Source of the DNA: an uncultured Collinsella sp.
GTDB lineage: Bacteria; Actinomycetota; Coriobacteriia; Coriobacteriales; Coriobacteriaceae
NCBI GenBank assembly: GCA_900545165.1
Contig: UQYA01000048.1
Location: 1-13,451, forward strand
DNA: 13,451 nucleotides
Direction: 5' to 3'
Positions 6,303 to 12,888 of the stretch are shown piece by piece. The position numbers and the translations under genes were made by a program. The notes beneath the pieces were generated by a model, which ran no database searches, was not told where the DNA came from, and saw nothing but the letters and a program-made list of their open reading frames with translations. Positions within the stretch are counted from its first letter, which is position 1. The number at the start of each line of letters is the position of its first letter.

Positions 6303-7823
6303 GTGGCCCAAGAGACGTTTAGCGATCGCCTGCGACAGACTATGTCCAATCGCGACGTTCGCCAGTCGGACGTAATCCGCGCATCGGAGATGCTCGGCAA
6401 AAAACTCGGCAAGAGTCAGATGAGCCAATATGTGAGCGGCAAGACGATCCCGCGGCGCGATGTGGCTGAGCTGCTCGCCCGTATTTTGGAGGTCGATGTT
6501 ACCTGGCTGCTCGCCGGCGACGCCGATCAAGGCGAGGCATCATCACCCCGCAACGATTCCAAGCCCGAACCCCATCCCTCAGCTCAAATTGCAAGGAGCA
6601 CCACCATGCGTACTTTTTCTAAATCCACCAAACTCGACAACGTCCTGTATGACGTGCGCGGTCCCGTCGTCGACGAGGCCGCCCGTATGGAGGACGAGGG
6701 CGAGCGCATCCTCAAGCTCAATATCGGCAACCCGGCGCCCTTCGGTTTCCGCACGCCCGATGAGGTCATCAAGGACATGCGCCAGCAGCTGCCCGACTGC
6801 GAAGGCTATTCCAACTCGCGTGGCCTGTTCTCCGCGCGCAAGGCGATCATGCAGTATTCGCAGATCAAGGGCCTGCCCAACGTTCAGATGGAGCATATCT
6901 ACACGGGCAACGGCGTGTCCGAGCTCATTCAGCTTTCGATGAACGCGCTGCTCGACAATGGCGACGAGATTCTGATCCCCAGCCCCGACTATCCGCTCTG
7001 GACGGCGTGCGCAACCCTTGCTGGCGGTCATCCCGTACATTATCTGTGCGATGAGCAGGCGGATTGGTATCCCGACCTGGAGGATATGGAGTCCAAGATC
7101 ACGAGCGCGACCAAAGCCCTCGTCATCATCAACCCCAACAACCCCACGGGTTCTGTCTATCCGCGCGAGGTGCTCGAGGGCATCGTCGAGATTGCACGCA
7201 GGCATCAGCTGATGATCTTTGCCGATGAGATCTACGACCGCCTGTGCATGGACGGCTACGAGCACGTCTCGATTGCCTCGCTCGCCCCCGATCTGCCCTG
7301 TGTCACCTTTAGCGGCCTTTCCAAGTCGCACATGATCGCGGGCTATCGCATTGGCTGGATGGTGCTTTCGGGCAACCAGCGCTGTATGAGCGACTTCATC
7401 ATGGGCATCAACATGCTCTCCAACATGCGCCTGTGCTCCAACGTGCCGGCTCAGTCGATCGTCCAGACGGCGCTCGGCGGCCATCAGTCGGTCAACGACT
7501 ACATCCGTCCCGGCGGTCGTGTCTACGAGCAGCGCAACTTTGTGTATGAGGCGCTCAACAAGATCGACGGCATCTCGGTGGTCAAGCCGCGCGCGGCGTT
7601 CTACATCTTCCCCAAGATGGATGTTAAGAAGTTCAACATCACCGATGACGAGCAGTTTGCCCTCGACCTGCTGCACGAGAAGAAGATTCTGATCACGCGC
7701 GGCGGCGGCTTTAACTGGGCCGAGCCCGATCACTTCCGCATCGTGTACCTGCCGCGCATGGAAGTGCTCAAAGAGTCCCTCGAAGACCTCGCCGATTTCT
7801 TCGACCATTACCACCAGAGCTAG
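6303..7823 (+). CDS. alaA: XRE helix-turn-helix / AlaA-type aminotransferase fusion
   Basis: The 506-residue product joins a DNA-binding domain to a PLP enzyme. Residues 1-75 form an XRE/lambda-repressor-type helix-turn-helix (SQMSQYVSGKTIPRRDVAEL at 38-57). Residues 76-101 are a Pro/Ser-rich linker. From Met102 the sequence closely follows E. coli AlaA, the glutamate-pyruvate aminotransferase: LKLNIGNPAPFGF, YTGNGVSELI, IPSPDYPLWTA, INPNNPTGSVYP and GLSKSHMIAGYRIGWMV. Lys341 (Lys240 counted from Met102) is the PLP Schiff-base lysine. The start is GTG at 6303, with AAGGAGG five bases upstream, rather than the in-frame GTG at 6264. AAGGAG at 6593-6598 precedes ATG 6606, so a free 405-residue enzyme, the length of E. 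coli AlaA, may also be made. Upstream AATTGAAC sites suggest autoregulation. Confidence 0.92.
   Translation: MAQETFSDRLRQTMSNRDVRQSDVIRASEMLGKKLGKSQMSQYVSGKTIPRRDVAELLARILEVDVTWLLAGDADQGEASSPRNDSKPEPHPSAQIARSTTMRTFSKSTKLDNVLYDVRGPVVDEAARMEDEGERILKLNIGNPAPFGFRTPDEVIKDMRQQLPDCEGYSNSRGLFSARKAIMQYSQIKGLPNVQMEHIYTGNGVSELIQLSMNALLDNGDEILIPSPDYPLWTACATLAGGHPVHYLCDEQADWYPDLEDMESKITSATKALVIINPNNPTGSVYPREVLEGIVEIARRHQLMIFADEIYDRLCMDGYEHVSIASLAPDLPCVTFSGLSKSHMIAGYRIGWMVLSGNQRCMSDFIMGINMLSNMRLCSNVPAQSIVQTALGGHQSVNDYIRPGGRVYEQRNFVYEALNKIDGISVVKPRAAFYIFPKMDVKKFNITDDEQFALDLLHEKKILITRGGGFNWAEPDHFRIVYLPRMEVLKESLEDLADFFDHYHQS
6593..6608 (+). promoter_or_regulatory. Internal ribosome binding site and start for the aminotransferase alone
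   Basis: AAGGAG at 6593-6598 is followed after seven bases by ATG 6606, in frame inside the fusion gene and exactly at the linker-enzyme border. Translation from here gives a 405-residue AlaA without the DNA-binding domain. The spacing and strength are as good as at the gene's own start. Confidence 0.6.
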
Positions 7824-7847
7824 TGGGATAGAAGTTCCGCACTATGA

Positions 7848-7886
7848 AAAGCTCCCTGCAGTTGTTTTGCTGCAGGGAGCTTTCTT
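7848..7886. terminator. Terminator between convergent alaA and def
   Basis: A perfect 14-bp stem, AAAGCTCCCTGCAG (7848-7861) with CTGCAGGGAGCTTT (7870-7883), encloses an eight-base loop. T-runs follow on both strands, so it can end both convergent genes. Confidence 0.88.
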
Positions 7887-7898
7887 GAATCGGCGGAA

Positions 7899-8309
7899 CT
7901 AGATCACGATCCCGTTGCAGTGGTCGATTTCGTGCTGGATGATCTCGGCGGTGTAGCCCGAGAAGTTTTTGATGCGGTGGACAAAGTTCTCGTCCAAATA
8001 CTCCACCTTGATGCGGCGATAGCGGGTACAGGGACGCTCACCGGCCAGCGAGAGGCATCCTTCGCTCGTCTGATAGGAATTGACCTGCTCAAGAATTTGA
8101 GGGTTGTACATCAGCAGCGCCCTGTTGCCGTCCTTTACGCAGATGATGCGTTTGCGCACGCCAATCATGTTGGCGGCAAGGCCCACGCACTCGTGCTCAT
8201 GCTCGTGTAGTGTATCTAGGAGGTCCTGCCCGGTCGCGGCGTCATCGGGGCCCGCGTCTTCGGAAGGCAGGCGCAAAAAGAACTCGGATTTCATGATGGG
8301 CTTAATCAT
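7899..8309 (-). CDS. def: Peptide deformylase, short form, motifs intact
   Basis: This 136-residue metalloenzyme is predicted to remove the N-formyl group from nascent proteins. All three motifs are present: GLAANMIG (residues 43-50; Asn-Met in place of the usual Pro-Gln), EGCLS (83-87) and QHEIDH (125-130). They supply the metal ligands Cys85, His126 and His130 and the catalytic Glu127. The frame extends upstream, but the ATG at 8309 is chosen because GAGGAG lies six bases before it and the extra 72 codons do not resemble the family. It ends right after motif 3, shorter than the 160-190 residues of housekeeping deformylases, so it may be an accessory copy. A -10-like TATTAT (minus strand, 8348-8353) precedes it. 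It is divergent from the MFS gene and convergent with alaA. Confidence 0.9.
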   Translation of the reverse strand: MIKPIMKSEFFLRLPSEDAGPDDAATGQDLLDTLHEHEHECVGLAANMIGVRKRIICVKDGNRALLMYNPQILEQVNSYQTSEGCLSLAGERPCTRYRRIKVEYLDENFVHRIKNFSGYTAEIIQHEIDHCNGIVI

Positions 8310-8439
8310 GGCGGGCTCCTCATGTCTTATGCTTTCGTGGACTTTTAATAATAGCGCGGAAGGAAAGCTGTACGTCCGCGTTACAATCTTTCGACGTTGG
8401 ACCATGTTGCCAGGCTCGTCGTGTACGGCGTCTGGCGTA

Positions 8440-8468
8440 AGTCTAGGGCTCATTTTTCGCCCTGGACT
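8440..8468 (+). promoter_or_regulatory. Hairpin in the leader of the MFS gene
   Basis: AGTCTAGGGC (8440-8449) pairs with GCCCTGGACT (8459-8468), with one G-U pair and a T-rich nine-base loop. It lies 46 bases before the MFS start and lacks a following T-run, so it is not a terminator. It may be a leader structure affecting expression. No confident -35/-10 pair for the MFS gene was found between 8310 and 8514. Confidence 0.4.
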
Positions 8469-8514
8469 GTTCCTCTGGGGCGATGCGACTGTCGTTCCAA
8501 GAGGAAGGAAATGC

Positions 8515-9930
8515 ATGGGGAGCAAATCTCAGCAACAAGTTCAAGTAGCGCCATCGGCCACTGCGGCGATTCTCGTCGTAATGTATATTGCAGCCTTTGT
8601 TGCCGCGTTTAACGAGAACATCATTAACGTGGCGTTGCACGACATTATGGCAGCCTTTTCGGTGAGTGCCACCACGGCGCAGTGGCTCGTCTCGGGCTAC
8701 ATGATCGTGACGTCGATCTTTACGGCCATCATGGCCTTCCTGTCCGGCCGTTTCTCGACGCGCAAGCTGTTGTTTTTCGCATGCGGATGTATGGTTGCCG
8801 GCGAAGTCCTGTGTCTGATCGCTCCGTCGTTTAGCGTTTTGCTGCCAAGTCGTATTTTGCAGGCTGCGGGATCGGGCATCTTGTTTCCGCTCATGATGAA
8901 CGTGGTGCTGTCTTGCGCCCCGCGCGAGAAGCTCGGTCTGTATCTGAGCCTGGGCGGTGCCTGCATTACGCTAGGGCCGGCGTTTGGACCCGTAATCAGC
9001 GGTCTTATGTGCACGTTGTTTGGCTGGAGGGCGGTGTTCGTAGTGCCGCTGGTGGGCGGCATTGTGGTCGCTGCGGCGGGCGTTAAGCTTGTTCAGAATG
9101 TCGGAGAGCGTTCGAACACCACGCTTGATATTCTGTCGGTTGTTTTGCTCGCCGCCGACATTACGGCATTTGTGTATTCCGTAGGCGAGTTCTCGACCAA
9201 TCTGATTGCCGGCATTGTGGCGCTTTTCGCCGCCATTGTGCTGCTCGGCCTGTTTGCGGCCCGTCAGCTCAAACTCGAGCATCCGGTGCTTAACGTGCGT
9301 CCCATGGCGAGCGTTCGTTTTTGGCCTGCGTGCCTGCTTGTGGTGGTGTCGATGATGACAACGTTCTCGATGAGTGTTTTGTTGCCGCTCTATTTTGAGG
9401 GCGCATACGGCATGACCGCACTTGTTGCGGGCCTGCTCATTTTGCCGGCAATTGCCTGCAACGCCGTGACCTCGATTGTGGGCGGACGCGTGATGGACGC
9501 CCGTGGCGCATGGCCGCTGCTGCCGGTCGGCTTTGCCCTGATTGCCGTGGGGCAGACTGCCATCTCGATGACGGCGGCAAGCATGAACATCGGCGTCGTC
9601 GTGGCGCTGACCGTTGTGGTGTATGCCGGAGTCGGTTTGGTGCTGAGCCCCTCGCAAACGGCCGGCTTGGAGACGCTACCCGCCGCTGAACATCCTCACG
9701 GAACGGCATTGCTTAACACGTGGAATATGATTGCCGCATCGTTCGGCCCGTCGCTGTTTATCGGTCTGCTCTCGAGTTCTGCTGCGACCGCCGGCGCCGC
9801 TGGCGCTGCGACAGACGTTGCCCAGGCGATTGGATTTGCAGCTGCCGTGCGTGTAGCGGCTGTAATTGCCGTGGTCGGGTTCGTGGCGTCGCTGGTGTAC
9901 GCTCGTCGCGAGTCACACATGTCGCATTAA
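8515..9930 (+). CDS. MFS efflux transporter, 14-helix DHA2 (EmrB/QacA-like) type
   Basis: The 471-residue product has fourteen hydrophobic segments by inspection, the layout of the DHA2 drug:H+ antiporter family. Family features include NENIINVALHDI at the end of helix 1, ATTAQWLVSGYMIV entering helix 2, GRFSTRKLL in the helix 2-3 loop (motif A region) and LGPAFGPVISG in helix 5 (motif C of exporters). The Asp usual in helix 1 of many DHA2 pumps is replaced by Asn-Glu. The ATG at 8515 is chosen because AGGAAGG at 8502-8508 lies six bases upstream; the longer frame runs antisense into the deformylase gene. The substrate is unknown. No regulator adjoins it, and a hairpin lies in its leader. Confidence 0.88.
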   Translation: MGSKSQQQVQVAPSATAAILVVMYIAAFVAAFNENIINVALHDIMAAFSVSATTAQWLVSGYMIVTSIFTAIMAFLSGRFSTRKLLFFACGCMVAGEVLCLIAPSFSVLLPSRILQAAGSGILFPLMMNVVLSCAPREKLGLYLSLGGACITLGPAFGPVISGLMCTLFGWRAVFVVPLVGGIVVAAAGVKLVQNVGERSNTTLDILSVVLLAADITAFVYSVGEFSTNLIAGIVALFAAIVLLGLFAARQLKLEHPVLNVRPMASVRFWPACLLVVVSMMTTFSMSVLLPLYFEGAYGMTALVAGLLILPAIACNAVTSIVGGRVMDARGAWPLLPVGFALIAVGQTAISMTAASMNIGVVVALTVVVYAGVGLVLSPSQTAGLETLPAAEHPHGTALLNTWNMIAASFGPSLFIGLLSSSAATAGAAGAATDVAQAIGFAAAVRVAAVIAVVGFVASLVYARRESHMSH

Positions 9931-9973
9931 TGTGTGCACATAGATTCTGCAGCTAGATTGGATGGCGACACCA

Positions 9974-9979
9974 TAAACT
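9974..9979 (+). promoter_or_regulatory. Possible -10 box for the MarR-RGG gene
   Basis: TAAACT matches four of six consensus bases, 104 bases before the gene. No good -35 box accompanies it. Confidence 0.25.
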
Positions 9980-10034
9980 AATGGACGTTTTGCCGAGAGG
10001 CATGATTGTTTAAAGCGCAAAGAGTGCGCGACGG

Positions 10035-10068
10035 GCCCCGCGAATGGGGCGATGATGCCCGAGAGGGC
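10035..10068 (+). promoter_or_regulatory. Two small leader hairpins before the MarR-RGG gene
   Basis: GCCCC (10035-10039) pairs with GGGGC (10046-10050). GCCC (10057-10060) pairs with GGGC (10065-10068) around a GAGA tetraloop. The second ends five bases before the AAGGAG ribosome binding site (10073-10078) and could affect translation. The pairs are short, so confidence is modest. Confidence 0.35.
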
Positions 10069-10082
10069 CAAGAAGGAGTCTC

Positions 10083-10946
10083 ATGTCCGAGAACGAAGAG
10101 ATCATGAACGAGACCGAGAACGAGACCATGGCTGCCGAGGTCGAGGCAGTCGAGACCGTGGAGACCGAAGCTGCCGAGGTTGAGGTTGCTGACGAGGTTT
10201 CCGCCGAGGAGGAGGCCGAGGTTGTCGAGGCCGCCGTTGATTACGATGACGAGGAGCTGATGGACAAGATGCAGAAGGCCGCCCGCCTGCTGCGTAGCCG
10301 TCGCTTTGCTATTTCCAAGGAGGAGGAGGCCAAGGCCGAGCGCATGGCGAACATCGAGCGCGCCATCAAGCTTCTTGACCTCAAGCCCAAGATGGAGCAG
10401 AAGGAAATGTCCGACCTGCTGGGCATGCGCCTTCGTGAGCTCGATGGCCTGATGGCCGAGGCCGAGGCTGCCGATCTGGTCGGCCGCATCGACGACGCCG
10501 AGGGCGATATGCGCAAGATCGTCGTCTTCGCCGCCGAGGATGCCGCTGAGGGCCTGGTCGAGCTTGCCAACAAGAAGGAGAAGCTCCTGCCCGAGCTTTC
10601 TTACGAGGAGGCCACCGAGCTGATGGCCGCCCTCGATAAGGTTATCGCTCCGCTCGTCGCCATGGGCCTGGACGAGGATCGCGGTCCTCGCGGCGGCCGT
10701 GACGACCGTGGTGGCCGTGGCGGCGACCGTGGCGGTCGCGGTGGCGATCGTGGCGGCCGTGGCGGTTTTGGTGACCGTGGCGGCGACCGTGGCGGTCGCG
10801 GCGGCTTTGGCGGCAACCGTGGTGGCTATGGCGATCGCGGTGGCAACCGTGGCGGCTTCGGCGGCAACCGTGGTAACGACCGCGGCGGTCGCGGTGGCGA
10901 TCGTGGCGGCCGCAACGGCGGCGGCTTCCGCGGCAACCGCTTCTAG
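10083..10946 (+). CDS. MarR-like winged-helix protein with acidic N-tail and RGG-repeat C-tail
   Basis: The 287-residue protein has three unlike parts. Residues 1-61 are rich in Glu/Asp and contain no Lys or Arg. Residues about 62-196 resemble a MarR-type winged helix: KMEQKEMSDLLGMRLRELDG as the helix-turn-helix (103-122), then ADLVGRIDDAEGDMRKIVVF as recognition end and wing (130-149), then LPELSYEEATELMAALDKVI (169-188), like the C-terminal dimer helices of MarR proteins. Residues 198-287 are a low-complexity tail with 16 RGG triplets, scattered Phe/Tyr and no Lys, as in RNA-binding RGG proteins. AAGGAG lies four bases before the ATG. It is a single gene with its own leader and downstream hairpins. 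DNA or RNA binding is likely; the regulatory target is unknown. The MarR match is by eye, but the charge pattern and repeats are certain. Confidence 0.85.
   Translation: MSENEEIMNETENETMAAEVEAVETVETEAAEVEVADEVSAEEEAEVVEAAVDYDDEELMDKMQKAARLLRSRRFAISKEEEAKAERMANIERAIKLLDLKPKMEQKEMSDLLGMRLRELDGLMAEAEAADLVGRIDDAEGDMRKIVVFAAEDAAEGLVELANKKEKLLPELSYEEATELMAALDKVIAPLVAMGLDEDRGPRGGRDDRGGRGGDRGGRGGDRGGRGGFGDRGGDRGGRGGFGGNRGGYGDRGGNRGGFGGNRGNDRGGRGGDRGGRNGGGFRGNRF
10674..10943 (+). repeat. RGG-coding repetitive DNA
   Basis: The stretch encodes the RGG tail and is internally repetitive. An exact 26-base match occurs at 10715-10740 and 10775-10800, an offset of 60 bases (20 codons). Synonymous differences (GGC/GGT, CGT/CGC) elsewhere show older copies have drifted. 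Such DNA is prone to slippage, so tail length may vary between strains. Confidence 0.75.
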
Positions 10947-10950
10947 TTGG

Positions 10951-10978
10951 GTTACGCGGTTTTACCAAACCGCGTAAC
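10951..10978 (+). terminator. Hairpin just after the MarR-RGG gene
   Basis: A perfect 12-bp stem, GTTACGCGGTTT (10951-10962) with AAACCGCGTAAC (10967-10978), has a TACC loop and starts four bases after the stop codon. No T-run follows, so it may protect the mRNA end rather than terminate. Confidence 0.6.
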
Positions 10979-10991
10979 TAGTTGACGCTGC

Positions 10992-11091
10992 GCGCCCACC
11001 AGAGCGACAACTTGTCATTCAAAGAGGACGGCATGACCAGAAGGTCTATGCCGTCCTCTTTTCATGCCAATTTGTTCGCTCTGGTGGGCGC
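10992..11091. repeat. Nested 100-bp inverted repeat with a terminator at its centre
   Basis: The outer arms at 10992-11010 and 11072-11091 are reverse complements except for one extra base (GCGCCCACCAGAGCGA on the left). They enclose the terminator hairpin at 11021-11062. The whole can fold as one long interrupted stem. It encodes no protein. Confidence 0.75.
11021..11062 (+). terminator. Strong intrinsic terminator
   Basis: AAAGAGGACGGCATGACC (11021-11038) pairs with the segment 11043-11061 apart from one bulged base, with an AGAA loop, and runs into TTTT. The A-rich left side makes it usable in both directions. It probably ends transcription of the MarR-RGG gene and may also stop anything reading leftward past the pdxST operon. 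Confidence 0.85.
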
Positions 11092-11158
11092 TCGCTGTCG
11101 GTGCCAAAACATCGACATTGCCATGATCCAGACCTGCTAAAAGATAGCCGCTGGGGAC

Positions 11159-11200
11159 GTTCTTGTTTGACTAGTCGTTTAAGAACTTCTCCAACGACTA
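11159..11200. repeat. Pair of mutually exclusive small hairpins
   Basis: GTTCTT (11159-11164) can pair with AAGAAC (11181-11186). TAGTCGTT (11172-11179) can pair with AACGACTA (11193-11200). The two stems overlap and cannot form together. No gene is seen between 11092 and 11206. Confidence 0.4.
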
Positions 11201-11206
11201 CATAGT

Positions 11207-11274
11207 ATGAGAGTGGATAATCTCCCGGTTTGAGCCTGCATTCAAGCTCAAAGTGGGAGATTATCCACTCTCAT
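11207..11274. repeat. 68-bp hairpin with perfect 20-bp arms, downstream of pdxT
   Basis: ATGAGAGTGGATAATCTCCC (11207-11226) is the exact reverse complement of 11255-11274. Inside, TTTGAGC (11229-11235) pairs with GCTCAAA (11246-11252), leaving a ten-base loop. It lies 21 bases beyond the pdxT stop, between convergent transcription units. The plus-strand side is followed by a loose T-rich stretch; the minus-strand side is not. It may act as a transcription-end or mRNA-stability structure, or be a palindromic repeat element. Confidence 0.75.
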
Positions 11275-11295
11275 TTCGTTTGTTGATTTCGATGC

Positions 11296-11883
11296 CTACA
11301 TTTGTAGGAACAGTTCGTGGAGGCGGGTGTCTTCGTCGAGTTCGGGGTGGAAGGTTACGCCGAGCTGGTTGCCCTGGCGCGCGGCGACGATACGGCCGTC
11401 GACTTTCGCTAAGGCCTTTGCGTCGCCGTGGACCTCGACGATGCGGGGCGCGCGGATAAACGTCAGCGGCACTTCGCCGTCGATGCCGGCTACCTGCCCC
11501 TTGGTTCGAAAGCTGCCGAGTTGTCTGCCGTAGGCATTGCGCTCGACAAGTACATCCATGGTTGCCAAACGCGGCGTGCCCTTATCGTCATGGGCGGCAA
11601 GGTCGTGCGCCAGCAGAATCAAGCCGGCGCAGGTGCCAAGGACGGGCATGCCTTCAACAATGCGGGTGCGAAGCTCCTCGAGCATGCCCAGCTCATCAAG
11701 CAGCTTTCCTTGAACGGTAGACTCGCCGCCGGGAAGTACCAGACGGTCAAAGTCCTGCTTCAAATCAGCCGCCTGCCTCAGCTCAATACAACGTGCGCCC
11801 AGCTCGGATAGTCTTGTCTCGTGCTCGGCAAAAGCGCCTTGGACCGCCAGCACGGCGACCGTCTGGTCTGCATAATCGCTCAT
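11296..11883 (-). CDS. pdxT: PdxT, glutaminase subunit of PLP synthase
   Basis: This 195-residue class I glutamine amidotransferase releases ammonia from glutamine and passes it to PdxS for vitamin B6 synthesis. Family motifs are clear: AVQGAFAEHE (13-22), LPGGESTV (50-57), GTCAGLILLA (83-92) with nucleophile Cys85, and the closing TFHPEL with His179 and Glu181 of the catalytic triad. The length matches the family. The ATG at 11883 has AAAGGA six bases upstream. It lies 20 bases after pdxS in the same direction, so the two form an operon. A large hairpin lies past its stop. Confidence 0.97.
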   Translation of the reverse strand: MSDYADQTVAVLAVQGAFAEHETRLSELGARCIELRQAADLKQDFDRLVLPGGESTVQGKLLDELGMLEELRTRIVEGMPVLGTCAGLILLAHDLAAHDDKGTPRLATMDVLVERNAYGRQLGSFRTKGQVAGIDGEVPLTFIRAPRIVEVHGDAKALAKVDGRIVAARQGNQLGVTFHPELDEDTRLHELFLQM

Positions 11884-11903
11884 GTGCGATCCTTTCTGCT
11901 GAA

Positions 11904-12794
11904 CTAGTACCCGCGCTCTTCCATGATAATCTCGATCTCGTCGGCGTTGATGCCCACCATGGCCTCGCCCAGGTCCTCCGAAAGCTCGGCAATGAGTTTG
12001 GCATCGGTGAAGTTTGCCACGGCCTTGACGATGGCGGCTGCGCGCTTGGCGGGGTCGCCGCTCTTAAAGATGCCCGAGCCGACAAAGACGCCTTCGGCGC
12101 CCAGCTGCATCATCAGCGCGGCGTCGGCGGGGGTCGCTACGCCGCCGGCGGCAAAGTTCACGACGGGAAGCTTTCCCGTGGCATGGACCTCGCGCACCAG
12201 CTCGACCGGAACCTGCAGTTGCTTGGCTGCCTCAAAGAGCTCGTCATCGCGAAGGGCAACAACGTCGCGGATCTGCTTTTGGATCTTGCGCATGTGGCGT
12301 ACGGCCTGGACGACGTCGCCCGTGCCCGGCTCGCCCTTGGTGCGAATCATCGTGGCGCCCTCGGCAACACGGCGCAGCGCCTCGCCCAGATCGCGGGCGC
12401 CGCAGACAAACGGCACGTCAAACTGAGTTTTGTCGATGTGATAGACGTCATCGGCAGGGGAGAGAACCTCGGACTCGTCGATGTAATCGATCTCGATGGC
12501 CTGCAGGACCTGCGCCTCGACAATGTGGCCGATACGGCACTTGGCCATAACGGGGATGGAGACGGCCTCTTGGATGCCCTTGATCATCTTGGGATCGCTC
12601 ATGCGCGACACGCCGCCCGCGGCACGGATGTCGGCCGGGATGCGCTCGAGTGCCATGACGGCGCAGGCGCCCGCCTCTTCGGCGATGCGCGCCTGCTCGG
12701 GTGTGGTGACGTCCATGATGACGCCGCCCTTGAGCATCTGCGCGAGCTCGCGATTGAGTTTGACGCGATCGGCCTTGCTGGTCTGTTCTGGCAT
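11904..12794 (-). CDS. pdxS: PdxS, synthase subunit of PLP synthase
   Basis: The 296-residue barrel protein makes pyridoxal 5'-phosphate from ribose 5-phosphate, glyceraldehyde 3-phosphate and ammonia supplied by PdxT. The conserved residues are present: Asp28 (VIMDVT), Lys85 (PVMAKCRIGH) and Lys153 (IRTKGEPGTG), each offset by four from the catalytic residues of the Bacillus enzyme. VNFAAGGVATPADAALMMQL and GVFVGSGIFKS form the phosphate-binding end. The ATG at 12794 is chosen because AAGGGAG lies five bases before it; upstream in-frame ATGs would add 14 residues not seen in the family. A promoter with TTGTAA and TATTTT 17 bases apart lies upstream on the minus strand. It is the first gene of pdxST and divergent from pdxR. 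Confidence 0.97.
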   Translation of the reverse strand: MPEQTSKADRVKLNRELAQMLKGGVIMDVTTPEQARIAEEAGACAVMALERIPADIRAAGGVSRMSDPKMIKGIQEAVSIPVMAKCRIGHIVEAQVLQAIEIDYIDESEVLSPADDVYHIDKTQFDVPFVCGARDLGEALRRVAEGATMIRTKGEPGTGDVVQAVRHMRKIQKQIRDVVALRDDELFEAAKQLQVPVELVREVHATGKLPVVNFAAGGVATPADAALMMQLGAEGVFVGSGIFKSGDPAKRAAAIVKAVANFTDAKLIAELSEDLGEAMVGINADEIEIIMEERGY

Positions 12795-12854
12795 GGTTGC
12801 TCCCTTGGTTGGCATGTGCATTGCTTGACGGAACATCCTATCTGGGAGCTGGGT

Positions 12855-12888
12855 ATGACAAAATACTCAGTTTTCGAGATAATTACAA
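12855..12888. promoter_or_regulatory. Overlapping face-to-face promoters of pdxS and pdxR
   Basis: On the minus strand, TTGTAA (12883-12888) and TATTTT (12860-12865) are 17 bases apart and point to pdxS. On the plus strand, ATGACA (12855-12860) and GATAAT (12878-12883) are also 17 bases apart and point to pdxR; each matches consensus at five of six bases. The two promoters occupy the same 34 bp, so polymerase can use only one at a time. Confidence 0.6.

Noticed and set aside
6579..7814. 411-codon open frame on the minus strand
   Set aside because: It is antisense to the AlaA part of the fusion and shows no protein-like motif; it arises from strong GC bias at third positions.
8104..8514. N-terminal extension of the MFS frame
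   Set aside because: It runs antisense into the deformylase gene, is not membrane-like, and a proper ribosome binding site precedes ATG 8515.
8310..8525. 72-codon N-terminal extension of the second deformylase
   Set aside because: It is not deformylase-like, overlaps the MFS start region, and GAGGAG points to ATG 8309.
10674..10943. Repeat array resembling a CRISPR or tandem-repeat locus
   Set aside because: The repeats are in frame, encode RGG units and have no spacer-repeat structure.
10642..10977. Arg/His-rich and Val/Ala-rich frames across the RGG region
   Set aside because: They are other-frame readings of the same low-complexity DNA, with no start signals.
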